Origin: CAZWRV01 sp964636325
GTDB taxonomy: Bacteria; Verrucomicrobiota; Lentisphaeria; Victivallales; GWF2-50-93
Direction: 5' to 3'
DNA length: 28,851 nt
Assembly (NCBI GenBank): GCA_964636325.1
Contig: CAZWRV010000085.1
Location: forward strand, 1 to 28,851
The position numbers and the translations under genes are program-made. A model generated the notes under the pieces. The model did not search any database. It was not told the origin of the DNA and saw nothing but the letters and a program-made list of their open reading frames with translations. Position 1 is the first letter of the stretch. Each line of letters begins with the position of its first letter. Below, one piece after another: positions 7,066 to 16,406 of the stretch.

Positions 7066-9294
7066 ATGGACGCGGCTAAGCTTCTTCCGTCGCAGGACGA
7101 TCTTGCGAAGATAATCGAGGCGAGGCACGGCAATCCGCATTCGGTGCTGGGAATGCATCCGTGCAGGGAGCGGAATTCTGTGGTCGTACGCGTCTACGAT
7201 CCGCTTGCGGTCTCCGTCTCGCTCCATGACGACAAGGGGGCGGCGCATCAGATGCAGCAGATTGATCCAAGGGGCCTTTTCGCCGTGGAATTTCCGGACA
7301 GGGACAGCTGCTTCAGCTACGAGATCGAGAGGACGTTCAAGGACGGCGGCAGCTTCAGGGCGGCCGATCCCTACTGCTTCCTGCCGTCGATCGGCGAGAT
7401 GGATCAGTACCTCTTCAACAAGGGCGAGCTGCAGCGCGTCTACGACATCATGGGGGCGCATTTCAGAAAATACGGGAACATAACCGGAGTCTCATTCGCG
7501 GTCTGGGCACCTAGCGCCCAGCGCGTGTCGGTCGTGGGCGACTTCAACTGCTGGGACGGGCGGAGGCATACGATGCGCCTCGTCGGCTCATCCGGCATCT
7601 GGGAGATATTCATCCCCGGCATCAAGGAGGGCGACATATACAAGTTCGAGGTCAGGACGGCCAACGGCGACATCTTCCTCAAGCTGGACCCCTACGCCTA
7701 CCAGACCGAGCTGCGCCCGAAAAGCGCCGCCGTGGTCAGCTCGCCGAAGCCCTTCGAGTGGACCGATGCCGCATGGATCGAGAAGCGCGGGCAGGCCAGC
7801 AGCATCTCCGGACCGATGTCGATATACGAGGTGCACATAGGCTCCTGGTGCGGCCCCGGCCTCCGGGAGCTGGACAGGAAGAACGAGGATGATTTCCACA
7901 GCTACAAGGAGATCGCGCACGCCCTGGCGGACTACGTGGTCGAAATGGGCTTCACTCACATCGAGCTACTGCCGGTCGCCGAGCATCCGCTCGACCAGTC
8001 CTGGGGATATCAGATTACCGGCTACTACGCGCCGACGGCGAGGCATGGCGCCCCGGCGGACTTCGCGTATTTCGTTGACCACATGCATTCCAGGGGGATC
8101 GGCGTCATCATGGACTGGGTGCCTGCGCATTTCCCCAAGGACGCCTACTCCCTCGGCAGGTTCGACGGGACGGCCCTCTACGAGCACCTCGACCCGAAGC
8201 AGGGCGAGCACTGCGACTGGGGGACTTACATATTCAACTTCGGCCGCAATGAAGTGCGCAACTTCCTTATCGGCAACGCTCTGTACTGGTTCGACAAGTT
8301 CCACATCGACGGCCTCAGGGTCGACGCGGTGGCGTCCATGCTCTACCTGGACTACTCGCGCAGCCACGGCCAGTGGATTCCGAACAAGTACGGAGGCCGG
8401 GAGAACATCGACGCGGTAAACATGCTCAGGAGGCTCAACGAGCTCACGCACCAGCTCTTCCCGGGCACGATGATGATCGCGGAGGAGTCCACCGCCTGGG
8501 CCGGAGTCTCCAGGCCCGTGCATTCCGGCGGCCTCGGCTTCACATACAAATGGAACATGGGGTGGATGCACGATACCCTCGAATATTTCAAGAAGGATCC
8601 GATCTTCAGAAGCTACCACCACGACAAGCTCACGTTCTCCATATGGTATGCGTTCACCGAGAACTTCGTACTGCCGCTGAGCCACGACGAGGTCGTGCAC
8701 GGCAAGTGCTCGCTGGTCGACAAGATGTCCGGCGACTACTGGCAGAAGTTCGCGAACCTCAGGCTCATGTTCGCATACATGTTCACGCATCCGGGCAAGA
8801 AGCTCATCTTCATGGGCGGCGAGTTCGGCCAGTGGGAGGAGTGGGACTGCAAGCAGTCGCTGAAATGGCTCCTGCTCAAGTATCCGATCCACAGCGGCCT
8901 CAGCAGGATGATGAAGGATCTTAACGCCCTCTACAGGAAGACGCCTAGCTTGTGGGAGGCCGACTTCACCAACGACGGGTTCGAGTGGGTGGACCTCAGC
9001 GACTTCAGGCAGTCCGTGCTCTCCTACATGCGCTGGGACAAGGGCAGGAAGACTCCCGTCCTCGTGGTCCTCAACTGCACGCCCGTCGTCAGGAACAACT
9101 ACAGGATCGGCGTCCCGTTCGGCGGGGTCTGGAACGAGCTCTTCAACTCCGACTCCTCCTTCTACGGCGGCTCCGGCGTCGGCAACAAGGGCGCGGTGAC
9201 GGCCCAGCAGGTCGGATTCCACAGCCATCCCTGGAGCCTCGATCTTACGCTGCCCCCGCTCGGCGCGCTCGTGTTCAGGCAGGAGAAGAAATAA
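7066..9294 (+). CDS. glgB: 1,4-alpha-glucan branching enzyme GlgB
   Basis: 742 aa from the ATG at 7066 (MDAAKLLPSQ). An upstream in-frame ATG at 6997 is rejected because the reading frame there covers the promoter-like boxes. GH13 enzyme that cuts alpha-1,4 chains and re-attaches them as alpha-1,6 branches during glycogen synthesis. An N-terminal carbohydrate-binding module appears around residues 15-110, a CBM48-like region around 125-225 (FAVWAPSAQRVSVVGDFN), then the TIM barrel with YEVHIGSW. The catalytic triad is Asp420 (GLRVDAVASM), Glu473 (MIAEEST) and the Asp of SHDEVVHG near 541. Length is typical of GlgB. The debranching enzyme follows 193 nt downstream on the same strand. Confidence 0.95.
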   Translation: MDAAKLLPSQDDLAKIIEARHGNPHSVLGMHPCRERNSVVVRVYDPLAVSVSLHDDKGAAHQMQQIDPRGLFAVEFPDRDSCFSYEIERTFKDGGSFRAADPYCFLPSIGEMDQYLFNKGELQRVYDIMGAHFRKYGNITGVSFAVWAPSAQRVSVVGDFNCWDGRRHTMRLVGSSGIWEIFIPGIKEGDIYKFEVRTANGDIFLKLDPYAYQTELRPKSAAVVSSPKPFEWTDAAWIEKRGQASSISGPMSIYEVHIGSWCGPGLRELDRKNEDDFHSYKEIAHALADYVVEMGFTHIELLPVAEHPLDQSWGYQITGYYAPTARHGAPADFAYFVDHMHSRGIGVIMDWVPAHFPKDAYSLGRFDGTALYEHLDPKQGEHCDWGTYIFNFGRNEVRNFLIGNALYWFDKFHIDGLRVDAVASMLYLDYSRSHGQWIPNKYGGRENIDAVNMLRRLNELTHQLFPGTMMIAEESTAWAGVSRPVHSGGLGFTYKWNMGWMHDTLEYFKKDPIFRSYHHDKLTFSIWYAFTENFVLPLSHDEVVHGKCSLVDKMSGDYWQKFANLRLMFAYMFTHPGKKLIFMGGEFGQWEEWDCKQSLKWLLLKYPIHSGLSRMMKDLNALYRKTPSLWEADFTNDGFEWVDLSDFRQSVLSYMRWDKGRKTPVLVVLNCTPVVRNNYRIGVPFGGVWNELFNSDSSFYGGSGVGNKGAVTAQQVGFHSHPWSLDLTLPPLGALVFRQEKK

Positions 9295-9311
9295 GGCGGA
9301 CTTCGCCCGCA

Positions 9312-9444
9312 ATCCAAAATTCCAATCTCCAAAATACAAATCACAAATAAAACCAAATTACAAATTCCAAGCGGTGCGATTCGGAGTTTGAATTTTGAGG
9401 TTTGAGATTTATCTGGAATATGGTGCTTGGAACTTTGGAATTTA
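9312..9444. repeat. AC-rich / GT-rich imperfect inverted repeat
   Basis: The left arm (about 9312-9372) is built of words like AATTCCAA, CAAAT and ACAAA. The right arm (about 9386-9444) is the GT-rich complement style, with TTTGGAATTT and GCTTGGAA. TTCCAAGC (9365-9372) pairs with GCTTGGAA (9425-9432), and AATTCCAA near 9318 with TTGGAATT near 9435. It fills nearly all of the glgB-debranching enzyme gap. The strand-asymmetric composition points to duplication of short words rather than coding. Confidence 0.55.
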
Positions 9445-9487
9445 TACCCGCTAAAAGCATATAAGGCTAAAACTAAGACATTGTGAC

Positions 9488-12400
9488 ATGACGCTCATCC
9501 AGACCCCATCCCCCGGCACCAGAAGGCTGCTGTTCAGGGGGGACATCATCGAGTTCCGCCTGCAGGCCGAGAAGAACTTCAAGGGCCGTGCATACCTCAG
9601 AACCAACATCGGGGAGGCCGCGGTCCAGCGCGAGGAGATCATCAGCTCCGTAGAGACCCGCCGGTCCAGGAGCGGCCAGGACTGGCACGACATACCGATG
9701 GCGCCATCGGGCGGCGGTGACTTCTATGTCTCCATCGCGCTCCTCGAGGTCGGGCACTTCGAGGCGAAATGCTTCGTCATCCCGGAGAACTCCGTCGAAC
9801 TCTTCTGGCCGGACGGCGCCAACACATGCATCAACGTGGAGTCCGCAGGATTCTGCTGCGCCAACACCGTATACTGCGCGTTCATACGCCAGTTCGGCGC
9901 AAACAAGACCAGCAAGGTCTCGGCCATGCCGGGCGGGGCCGACGCCGCCCAGCTCAACAGGCTCGACAAGGCCGGATACACAGTTATACCGCCCTCGGGA
10001 ACCTTCCGCGGATTCATGAAGGAGCTCGATTTCATCATCAACACGTTGAAGTGCAGGATTATACACCTGCTGCCCATAAATCCGACCCCGACGGTCTACG
10101 CCAGGATGGGCCGATACGGCAGCCCATACGCCTCCCTCGACTTCATGTCCGTCGATCCCGCGCTCGCCGAATTCGACCGCAAGGCGACCCCGCTCGACCA
10201 GTTCAACGAGCTTGTGGACGCCGTCCACCTGAGGAACGCCAAGATATTCATCGACCTCGCCATAAACCACACCGGATGGGCCGCGAAGCTGCACGAGGAG
10301 CACCCCGAGTGGCTTGAACGGGAGGCCGACGGCTCCATCCGTTCGCCCGGCGCATGGGGCGTCACCTGGGGCGACCTCACCGAGCTCGACCACTCGCGCC
10401 TCGACCTCTGGCAGTATCTCTCCGGGGTCTTCCTCACATGGTGCGCCAGAGGCGTCGACGGCTTCCGCTGCGACGCCGGCTACATGATACCCGTCCCGGC
10501 CTGGGAATACATCATCGCGAGAGTGCGCAAGCAGTATCCCGACACCGTTTTCCTCCTCGAAGGCCTCGGAGGCGATCCCGCAGTCACCGTCCGGCTCCTC
10601 AACAACGCCGACATGAACTGGGCCTACTCCGAACTTTTCCAGAACTACACCAAGGAGCAGATCGAGGGCTATGTGCCCTACGCCCAGCAGATAAGCCAGT
10701 CCGACGGCCTCATGATCCACTACGCCGAGACGCACGACAACCCCAGGCTCGCGGCCACCTCGCAGGCATACGCGCAGATGCGAACCGCCCTCAGCGCGCT
10801 CGCGTCCAACAACGGCGCCTTCGGATTCACCAACGGCGTCGAGTGGTTCGCCACCGAGAAGATCGATGTCCATGAGGCCAGCGCGCTGAACTGGAATAGC
10901 ACGACGAACCAGGTGCCGCACATCGCCAGGCTCAACTCCATCCTGATCACGCATCCGGCCTTCCACAACGGCTCCAGGCTCAGGTTCATAGGTTCCGGCA
11001 GCAGGGACTGCGTCGCGTTCGTCCGCTGCGACTCGGAGGGCCGGAATCCGCTGCTCGTCCTCATCAACCTGAACTGCTCCGCGGTGTCCAACGTCTCATG
11101 GACGCTCGCCGACGTCCCGTTCAGCCAGGACTCTCTCATCGACCTCATCACCGACGAGCATTTCCTGCCGTATCCGATCCAGGACAGCACCTTCTCCATG
11201 CTCCTCGCCGCAGGCCAGGTCCTCTGCCTCTCTCCGTCGCTGGAGGATGTCAGAAGGATCGCCGACGCAGAAACCAAGAGCGCGATGCCCACCGACAGGA
11301 TCGACAGGCAGACGGCCAGGTCCGTCGCCCTCGACATAATATGCTGGAAGAACCAGTCGGACATCGTCTTCGACACCGACGCCGAGCATGCCGCGTCGGA
11401 GCTGCTCTCCGATCCCGCCGCATTCTGCAAGGACGTCCTAGCCGGCGGCGACGACTCCGCCGAACTGCCGGTGGTCTTCTGGAAATGGCCCCAGGACGTC
11501 CGCCGCACGGTTATCGTCCCTCCGAACCATGTCCTCTACCTCTCGGCCCCGCACAGGTTCAGGGCAAGCATCACCGACGGAGACGGCTCCTCGATCATCA
11601 TCCAGCGCGACAGCCTCCGCCAGGACAACAAGGAGTCGCATTTCGTCCTCTTCCCCCCGCTGCCAACCCCCGAGAGGCATCTGACGAGGAAAATCAGGAT
11701 ATCCGTCTACCCAGGCAAGGAGTCCTCAAGGGACGAAGGCGAACTGCTTTTCCTGGCCGAGGACTGCTCCTCCGTCTCGTTCTTTTACGGCAACAGCCAG
11801 ATTCAGGGCGGAGACAGGACCTTCCTCGCCACGAACGGCCGCGGCGGAATGCTCCACGTCCCGCTGAAATGGGGCGAGCTCAACTGCCGCTACGACGCCC
11901 TCCTGGCCGCAAACCTCAACCCGAACTACCCGGAGGACCGCCATGTCATGTGGCGCAGATGCAGGATATGGGTCAAATATCACGGCCGCTCCGTCCCAGT
12001 CTCCATCGAGACCGCAGAAAGCTTCCAGCTCGACCCCGACGGCAACGGCACCTGGCTCTTCAAGATTCCCGTCGGGAAAGGATTCTTCGTCGACCTCAAC
12101 ATCACCGCGTTCATGGTCGAGGGCAGGAACGCCGTCGGCCTCAACATATACAGGGAGCGCGCCATGAGGCGCAGGAACTATCTCGACGATGAGATACCTG
12201 TCACCGTCGTCGTCAGGCCAGACATCGAGGACCGCAACTTCCACCAGTCCACCAAGGCCATGAACGGCCCCGAAAGCTCATTTCCGAAGGCGCTGTCCGC
12301 CGCAACGAAATATTTCAACTTCAAGCCGTCAAGCGACAGGACTCTCAACATATCCACGCTCAAGGGCCGCTTCCGCCAGTCCACGGAATGGTGCTACGGC

Positions 12401-13777
12401 GTCAACCAGGCCAAGGAGTCCGCCCGCGGCCTCGATCCGAGCACCGACGTATTCAGCCCCGGATTCTTCGAGATCGAGTTCACAGGCGGCGAGTGCGATC
12501 AGCTCATCGGACAGGTCATCACCCCGTGGGAAGACAACAAGCTCAGCCTCAACTTCTGCATGCGCCCCATCGGCCACCAGGAAATCCCCATCGACAAGAT
12601 CCTCGTCGAAGCAATGAAAAAGTTCATCGTCAGGAGGGACGACTACAAGACCGTGATCGCCGGCTACCCCTGGTTCCTCGACTGGGGCAGGGACACACTC
12701 ATCTGCACACGCGGAATGATCGCCGCCGGAATGCTCGACGACGTCCGGAAAATCCTGCTCCTCTTCGCGAAGTTCGCGGAAAACGGGACACTCCCCAACA
12801 TGATCCAGGGCAGCAACGCAAGCAACCGCGACACAAGCGACGCACCCCTCTGGCTGTTTACCGCGTGCAGCGACTTCTGCGCCGCGGAGAACAGCAGGCG
12901 CATCCTCGACGAGAAGATCGAAAGGAAAGGCACGCTCCTCGAAGAGCTCGTCGCCATCGCCGAGGCGCACCTCAAGGGCCTCCCCAACGGAATTTGCGTC
13001 GACAAGGCCTCCGGCCTCGTCTTCAGCCCGCCTCACTTCACCTGGATGGACACCAATTATCCGGCATGCACCCCGAGGGAGGGCTATCCGATAGAAATCC
13101 AGGCCCTTTGGTTCGCCGCGCTCTCCTTCCTAGCCGAAACCACCGGCGACGGCAAGTGGCTCGACCTCTCCGAGAAGGTCAGGCATTCCATCAACAGCCT
13201 ATACCCGCTCAAGAATCTCGACTGGCTTGCCGACTGCCTCCATGCCAAGCCGAAGACGCCCGCCGCCGAAGCCGCCCAGGGCGACGCGCTCCGCCCGAAC
13301 CAGCTCCTCGCCATCACCCTCGGCGCAGTGGACGACACGAAGCTCTGCCGGAACATCCTCGCCGCCACCCAGGAACTCCTCGTCCCCGGCGGCATCAGAT
13401 CCCTGGCCGACAGGCCCGTCAAGTTCCAGCTCCCGATCTTAAGCAACGACGGAAAACTCCTCAACCACCCCGAACGTCCGTACTGGGGCAGATACGAGGG
13501 CGACGAGGACACGCGCCGCAAGCCCGCATACCACAACGGAACCGCATGGACCTGGCAGTTCCCCCTCTACCCGGAGGCATACCTCGCGACTTTCGGCGAA
13601 CAGGGCCGCCGGACCGCACGCGCCATACTCTCCTCCGCAAGCGTCGTCCTCGACAACGGATGCGCCGGCCAGATCCCCGAAATCCTCGACGGCGACCGCC
13701 CGCACACCCAGCGCGGTTGCGACGCCCAGGCTTGGGGAGTCACCGAGCTCTACAGAGTATGGAAGCTGACGCGCTAA
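9488..13777 (+). CDS. Two-domain glycogen debranching enzyme (GH13 + GDE_C)
   Basis: 1429 aa. It removes glycogen branches, probably by both transferase and alpha-1,6-glucosidase activity as in the eukaryotic AGL-type enzyme. A GH13 barrel sits in the N-terminal third: IIHLLPINPTPTVYARMG, the nucleophile-type Asp329 in GFRCDAGYM, Glu358 in FLLEGLGG and Asp417 in ETHDNPRLA. After a long middle region, the C-terminal part from about residue 1040 is an amylo-alpha-1,6-glucosidase (alpha/alpha barrel) domain: YPWFLDWGRDTLI, NMIQGSNASNRDTSDAPLW and EGYPIEIQALWFAALSFL. Both catalytic regions look intact, and the length is close to the eukaryotic form and twice that of GlgX-type enzymes. The ATG at 9488 has no clear ribosome-binding site. 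Together with glgB it forms a glycogen turnover locus. Confidence 0.85.
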   Translation: MTLIQTPSPGTRRLLFRGDIIEFRLQAEKNFKGRAYLRTNIGEAAVQREEIISSVETRRSRSGQDWHDIPMAPSGGGDFYVSIALLEVGHFEAKCFVIPENSVELFWPDGANTCINVESAGFCCANTVYCAFIRQFGANKTSKVSAMPGGADAAQLNRLDKAGYTVIPPSGTFRGFMKELDFIINTLKCRIIHLLPINPTPTVYARMGRYGSPYASLDFMSVDPALAEFDRKATPLDQFNELVDAVHLRNAKIFIDLAINHTGWAAKLHEEHPEWLEREADGSIRSPGAWGVTWGDLTELDHSRLDLWQYLSGVFLTWCARGVDGFRCDAGYMIPVPAWEYIIARVRKQYPDTVFLLEGLGGDPAVTVRLLNNADMNWAYSELFQNYTKEQIEGYVPYAQQISQSDGLMIHYAETHDNPRLAATSQAYAQMRTALSALASNNGAFGFTNGVEWFATEKIDVHEASALNWNSTTNQVPHIARLNSILITHPAFHNGSRLRFIGSGSRDCVAFVRCDSEGRNPLLVLINLNCSAVSNVSWTLADVPFSQDSLIDLITDEHFLPYPIQDSTFSMLLAAGQVLCLSPSLEDVRRIADAETKSAMPTDRIDRQTARSVALDIICWKNQSDIVFDTDAEHAASELLSDPAAFCKDVLAGGDDSAELPVVFWKWPQDVRRTVIVPPNHVLYLSAPHRFRASITDGDGSSIIIQRDSLRQDNKESHFVLFPPLPTPERHLTRKIRISVYPGKESSRDEGELLFLAEDCSSVSFFYGNSQIQGGDRTFLATNGRGGMLHVPLKWGELNCRYDALLAANLNPNYPEDRHVMWRRCRIWVKYHGRSVPVSIETAESFQLDPDGNGTWLFKIPVGKGFFVDLNITAFMVEGRNAVGLNIYRERAMRRRNYLDDEIPVTVVVRPDIEDRNFHQSTKAMNGPESSFPKALSAATKYFNFKPSSDRTLNISTLKGRFRQSTEWCYGVNQAKESARGLDPSTDVFSPGFFEIEFTGGECDQLIGQVITPWEDNKLSLNFCMRPIGHQEIPIDKILVEAMKKFIVRRDDYKTVIAGYPWFLDWGRDTLICTRGMIAAGMLDDVRKILLLFAKFAENGTLPNMIQGSNASNRDTSDAPLWLFTACSDFCAAENSRRILDEKIERKGTLLEELVAIAEAHLKGLPNGICVDKASGLVFSPPHFTWMDTNYPACTPREGYPIEIQALWFAALSFLAETTGDGKWLDLSEKVRHSINSLYPLKNLDWLADCLHAKPKTPAAEAAQGDALRPNQLLAITLGAVDDTKLCRNILAATQELLVPGGIRSLADRPVKFQLPILSNDGKLLNHPERPYWGRYEGDEDTRRKPAYHNGTAWTWQFPLYPEAYLATFGEQGRRTARAILSSASVVLDNGCAGQIPEILDGDRPHTQRGCDAQAWGVTELYRVWKLTR

Positions 13778-13881
13778 AAGTTTCACGGCTAAGGCCTCGC
13801 AATGCTTGGCAAGCTCAGAGTTTACCCCGCCATTGGGCGAGGGCACAGAGAAAAAATGGGGGAATCAATTTTTTCCAAACC

Positions 13882-13909
13882 TTGAAAAATCACTCAGGAT
13901 GTTTAATAT
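13882..13909 (+). promoter_or_regulatory. Candidate promoter of the MNT-HEPN pair
   Basis: TTGAAA (13882-13887), 16 nt, TAATAT (13904-13909). A start near 13916-13921 would fall at the first ATG (13916) or give a leader of about 30 nt to the ATG at 13949. Confidence 0.4.
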
Positions 13910-13915
13910 ATTTTT

Positions 13916-14299
13916 ATGCATGGTGGTAGCGATAACGTCCAGGTGCGCATGATATCAAACCAGAAAATAAACAAGATCTTCCAGATCATACAGAAAGTCT
14001 CAAATCCAGACGCGATATACCTTTTTGGCAGCTATGCCAGAGGTGAGCCTGGCGGAAACAGTGATCTGGACATAGCTATAATCAAGGAAAGGATTATCGA
14101 CAGGCACAAGGAGTTGTTGGCGATACGGAAATCCCTGTTTAAAGTCTGGGTTCCTATGGACTTGATACTAATGAAGAAGTCTGAATTCGACAAGAAGAAG
14201 GAAATGTCCGGCACCGTTCAACACGAAATTAATAAGCATGGCGTGATGCTATATGGGCAAAGACAGTTCAAACCCTCAAGAATGGCTAAAATACGCTAA
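13916..14299 (+). CDS. MNT-type minimal nucleotidyltransferase (antitoxin-like)
   Basis: 127 aa from 13916, or 116 aa from the ATG at 13949 (MISNQKINKI), which has AGGTG close upstream. The pol-beta nucleotidyltransferase signature is clear: GSYARGEPGGNSDLDIAII, with Gly38-Ser39 and the metal ligands Asp50 and Asp52 (numbered from 13916). In MntA-HepT pairs this enzyme inactivates the HEPN toxin by adding AMP to it. The gene overlaps the next by 47 nt in another frame, as expected for a coupled pair. The region is visibly AT-richer than the glycogen genes before it, consistent with acquisition. Confidence 0.85.
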   Translation: MHGGSDNVQVRMISNQKINKIFQIIQKVSNPDAIYLFGSYARGEPGGNSDLDIAIIKERIIDRHKELLAIRKSLFKVWVPMDLILMKKSEFDKKKEMSGTVQHEINKHGVMLYGQRQFKPSRMAKIR

Positions 14300-14621
14300 A
14301 GCCGACTTGTCCAGCGCGAAGATTATCCTTAAGGAGTCGGATAATTTTCATGTTGTAGTTTACCATTCCCACCAAGCAATTGAAAAGCTTCTCAAGCGTC
14401 GTATAATTATCAGTAACCGAAAATTGTCCTTCACGCATGATCTCATTCAACTCCTTAAAGACATCGGGGACAATGGACTAGTCGATGAATATTTCGAGGA
14501 GTTTTCATTTCTCATGGATCATTATATTAATGCAAGGTATCCCCAAGACGAACCCATTACCAAACAGGACGCCAGACGTTGCCTTAGAACTGCCCGCAAA
14601 ATATTTAAACGATTGAAATAA
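14253..14621 (+). CDS. HEPN-domain protein (toxin-like partner)
   Basis: 122 aa, all-helical HEPN domain: it starts near EWLKYAKADLSSAKIIL and continues with the typical YHSHQAIEKLLKRRI segment. Arg56 and His62 in RKLSFTH give the R-x5-H spacing expected of HEPN ribonucleases. It ends with a basic helix (RRCLRTARKIFKRLK). With the upstream nucleotidyltransferase it forms an MNT-HEPN module, a common mobile toxin-antitoxin type whose HEPN member may cleave RNA. Many chromosomal pairs of this class are uncharacterised, so toxicity is an inference. The start at 14253 lies inside the upstream gene. No mobile-element gene is next to it. Confidence 0.85.
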   Translation: MGKDSSNPQEWLKYAKADLSSAKIILKESDNFHVVVYHSHQAIEKLLKRRIIISNRKLSFTHDLIQLLKDIGDNGLVDEYFEEFSFLMDHYINARYPQDEPITKQDARRCLRTARKIFKRLK

Positions 14622-14632
14622 GAATTGCCACG

Positions 14633-15948
14633 ATGAATATTTTCGGGATACGGTTGTTTCCGTTTATATTCCTACTGATATTTTCATTTTCCATCAACTG
14701 CCTTTGCGATGAAAAGTCCACGGTTGTCGTCCCGCACACCGGCGGCGTAATCGTTGAAGGCAAGAACACCGTCTACTGCCCCACGTTCCAGATGGCCTGG
14801 GACTCCTTCCGCAGCGATATACTCAAGGGTGAACCTATCCTCTTCCAGAAGTCTGTCCCGTTGGCCGGGATCCTGAACAAATCACCCTACAAGGCAGAAA
14901 ACCTCTTCCCCGAGTCATTCTTTGCGAAGTCCGCATTCATCGGCCCGCTCAAGTTCGAGCCCGACATCCGGAAGGAGTTCATCGGCAAATTCGGCGAAGC
15001 CCTCAAGGACTTCGATGAGATGGTCGGGAAAGTGCGGACACGCAGCTCCCAGGCTACATCGCCTTCGCATACCTCGAAAAATTCCTCGCCTTCAACACAC
15101 CCTTCCACGTCTTCACCACCCCACTCAGATTCCAGAACGGCAACTCCACAACCAACGTCGAAGCGTTCGGGATTTCGAATTGTTCAAGCGTGGCAAAATA
15201 TCAAGATTTAAGGTTTCAAATTAGCGTCCAAGATTATCTCGGCGAAAATGATTTCATTCTCTCGCTATGGGCGCAAAGAAGGCCAACTAAGCAAAATGAA
15301 GAGATAAAGAAGACTGAGCCAGCAAGACAGGGAATTAAGGTAGACGAGAACGGAAAAATAGTCGAACTCCCGGATTTTTCACCAGGCAAACCATCGCCCT
15401 CTCCTGAAATCATAGACGAAATAATGATTGCGAAAATCGCGCCGGGAAAGACTCTGGACAAAACTTGGAAGTCCATACTCGGCAGGATGGGCAAGTTTAA
15501 AAATGACAGATTAGCTCGTGAGAATAATGAGATAGTTAAGATTCCGAAGATGAATTTTGACCTCAAGGCCCATTTCCCTGAATTGCATAAGGTTCCACTG
15601 AATAATTCCGGGCTCGAGGAGCATTTCATTTTGGATACTCTACAGGCTATACAATTCAAACTTAATGAACATGGCGTGGAACTAAGAGCTACTGGAGTCT
15701 TAGGTGGGGTAGCAGGCGCTCAACCGGGAATTCCATATTCACCTCCGCCCCGGCGCTTTGTTCTGGACCGTCCGTTTCTCCTCGTGCTGAGGCAGAAGGA
15801 CTGCGAACCTTATTTGATAGCCTGGATCGGCAATGCTGAGCTTTTAAACACATGGAAGACCGGGGGAGAGGAAGCAGACTTTTCACCAAGGGAAAGCTCG
15901 ATGCGCAGAACGATATTGCCTCCGGGAAATTCTTTTACATGGTCATGA
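14633..15948 (+). pseudogene. Serpin-like secreted protein, broken by frameshift
   Basis: The first frame (14633 to about 15030) gives a signal peptide (hydrophobic run ending near CLCDE) and TVYCPTFQMAWDSF, which resembles a serpin N-terminal helix. Around 15030-15043 the reading must shift by -1. The next frame then reads LPGYIAFAYLEKFLAFNTPF and PLRFQNGNS...VEAFGI, and further on IVKIPKMNFDLKAHF, FKLNEHGVELRATGVLG and FVLDRPFLLVLRQKD. These last blocks line up with the serpin core, hinge and C-terminal strand signature (FxxDRPFLFxI). The hinge, usually small Ala residues, is VELRATG here. A second shift occurs near 15850-15880. No slippery heptamer in the right frame was found. Serpins trap serine or cysteine proteases. 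I infer a decayed inhibitor gene; sequencing error at one site remains possible. Confidence 0.55.
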
Positions 15949-16270
15949 ATCCTGTGCCTGTAGAAAAGAAGGAGCGAAGCGCCGAAGATGTCCGCCAGCG
16001 CATATTGCGTGAAGACTTCGGCCTTGCCGCTAAAAAGCCCGAGGAAAAAATATAGTGAGACACCGTCGACGACTACATCACCGGCTACAACCTGATTGCG
16101 TTCGAAGAAGCCGGACGGAAATTCAAGGTGCGTGATCTAGCGGCCGAACTCGAGGACAGAGTGAGGGCGTTTTGCGAGAAAACGGATCGGCGGCCATAAT
16201 CTCATATACCGAGCTGGGACTCGATGTTACCTGGTTTGCCCACCTTATCCAGGCGAAGATTCTGAAATAG
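15852..16270 (+). pseudogene. Coding remnant with in-frame stops
   Basis: One frame continues after the serpin-like part (GKLDAQNDIASGKFFYMVMN, then helical charged sequence), hits TAG-TGA at 16053-16058, resumes in the same frame (DTVDDYITGYNLIAFEEAGR) and stops at 16197-16199. The -1 frame then continues (IISYTELGLDVTWFAHLIQ) to a TAG at 16268-16270. Protein-like composition across two stops and a shift marks decayed coding DNA. It may be the C-terminal extension of the serpin-like gene or a separate gene. No family recognised. Confidence 0.45.
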
Positions 16271-16280
16271 TTAGACCGTA

Positions 16281-16296
16281 ATCGATTGCAATCGAT
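16281..16296. other. 16-bp perfect palindrome
   Basis: ATCGATTGCAATCGAT is its own reverse complement. A further ATCGAA-TCT-TTCGAT stem lies about 13 nt downstream. Both lie between the decayed island and the TPR gene promoter. It could be a dimeric regulator site, but nothing links it to a specific protein. Confidence 0.4.
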
Positions 16297-16372
16297 AGCG
16301 GTTGACTGCGATCGAATCTTTCGATTCCCTCGAAAAAACAATTCCCTCCCGGGCAATTTTTCCCATTCGGCG

Positions 16373-16401
16373 TTTGAAATTCCGCCCCTCCTCGCTATTT
16401 T
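16373..16401 (+). promoter_or_regulatory. Candidate promoter for a leaderless TPR transcript
   Basis: TTTGAA (16373-16378), 17 nt, TATTTT (16396-16401). Transcription would begin around 16407-16409, which is the ATG itself. No ribosome-binding site precedes this ATG, which agrees with leaderless translation. Confidence 0.4.
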
Positions 16402-16406
16402 TCCGC

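Noticed and set aside
9473..10966. 497-aa open frame on the minus strand
   Set aside because: Shadow of the debranching enzyme; the catalytic motifs are on the plus strand.
12388..13929. 513-aa Arg/Pro-rich frame on the plus strand
   Set aside because: Out-of-frame shadow of the debranching enzyme with extreme Arg/His/Pro content; its last part is intergenic.
15020..15045. Programmed -1 frameshift in the serpin-like gene
   Set aside because: GGGAAAG is present but in the wrong codon phase for a slippery heptamer, and further shifts and stops downstream point to decay.
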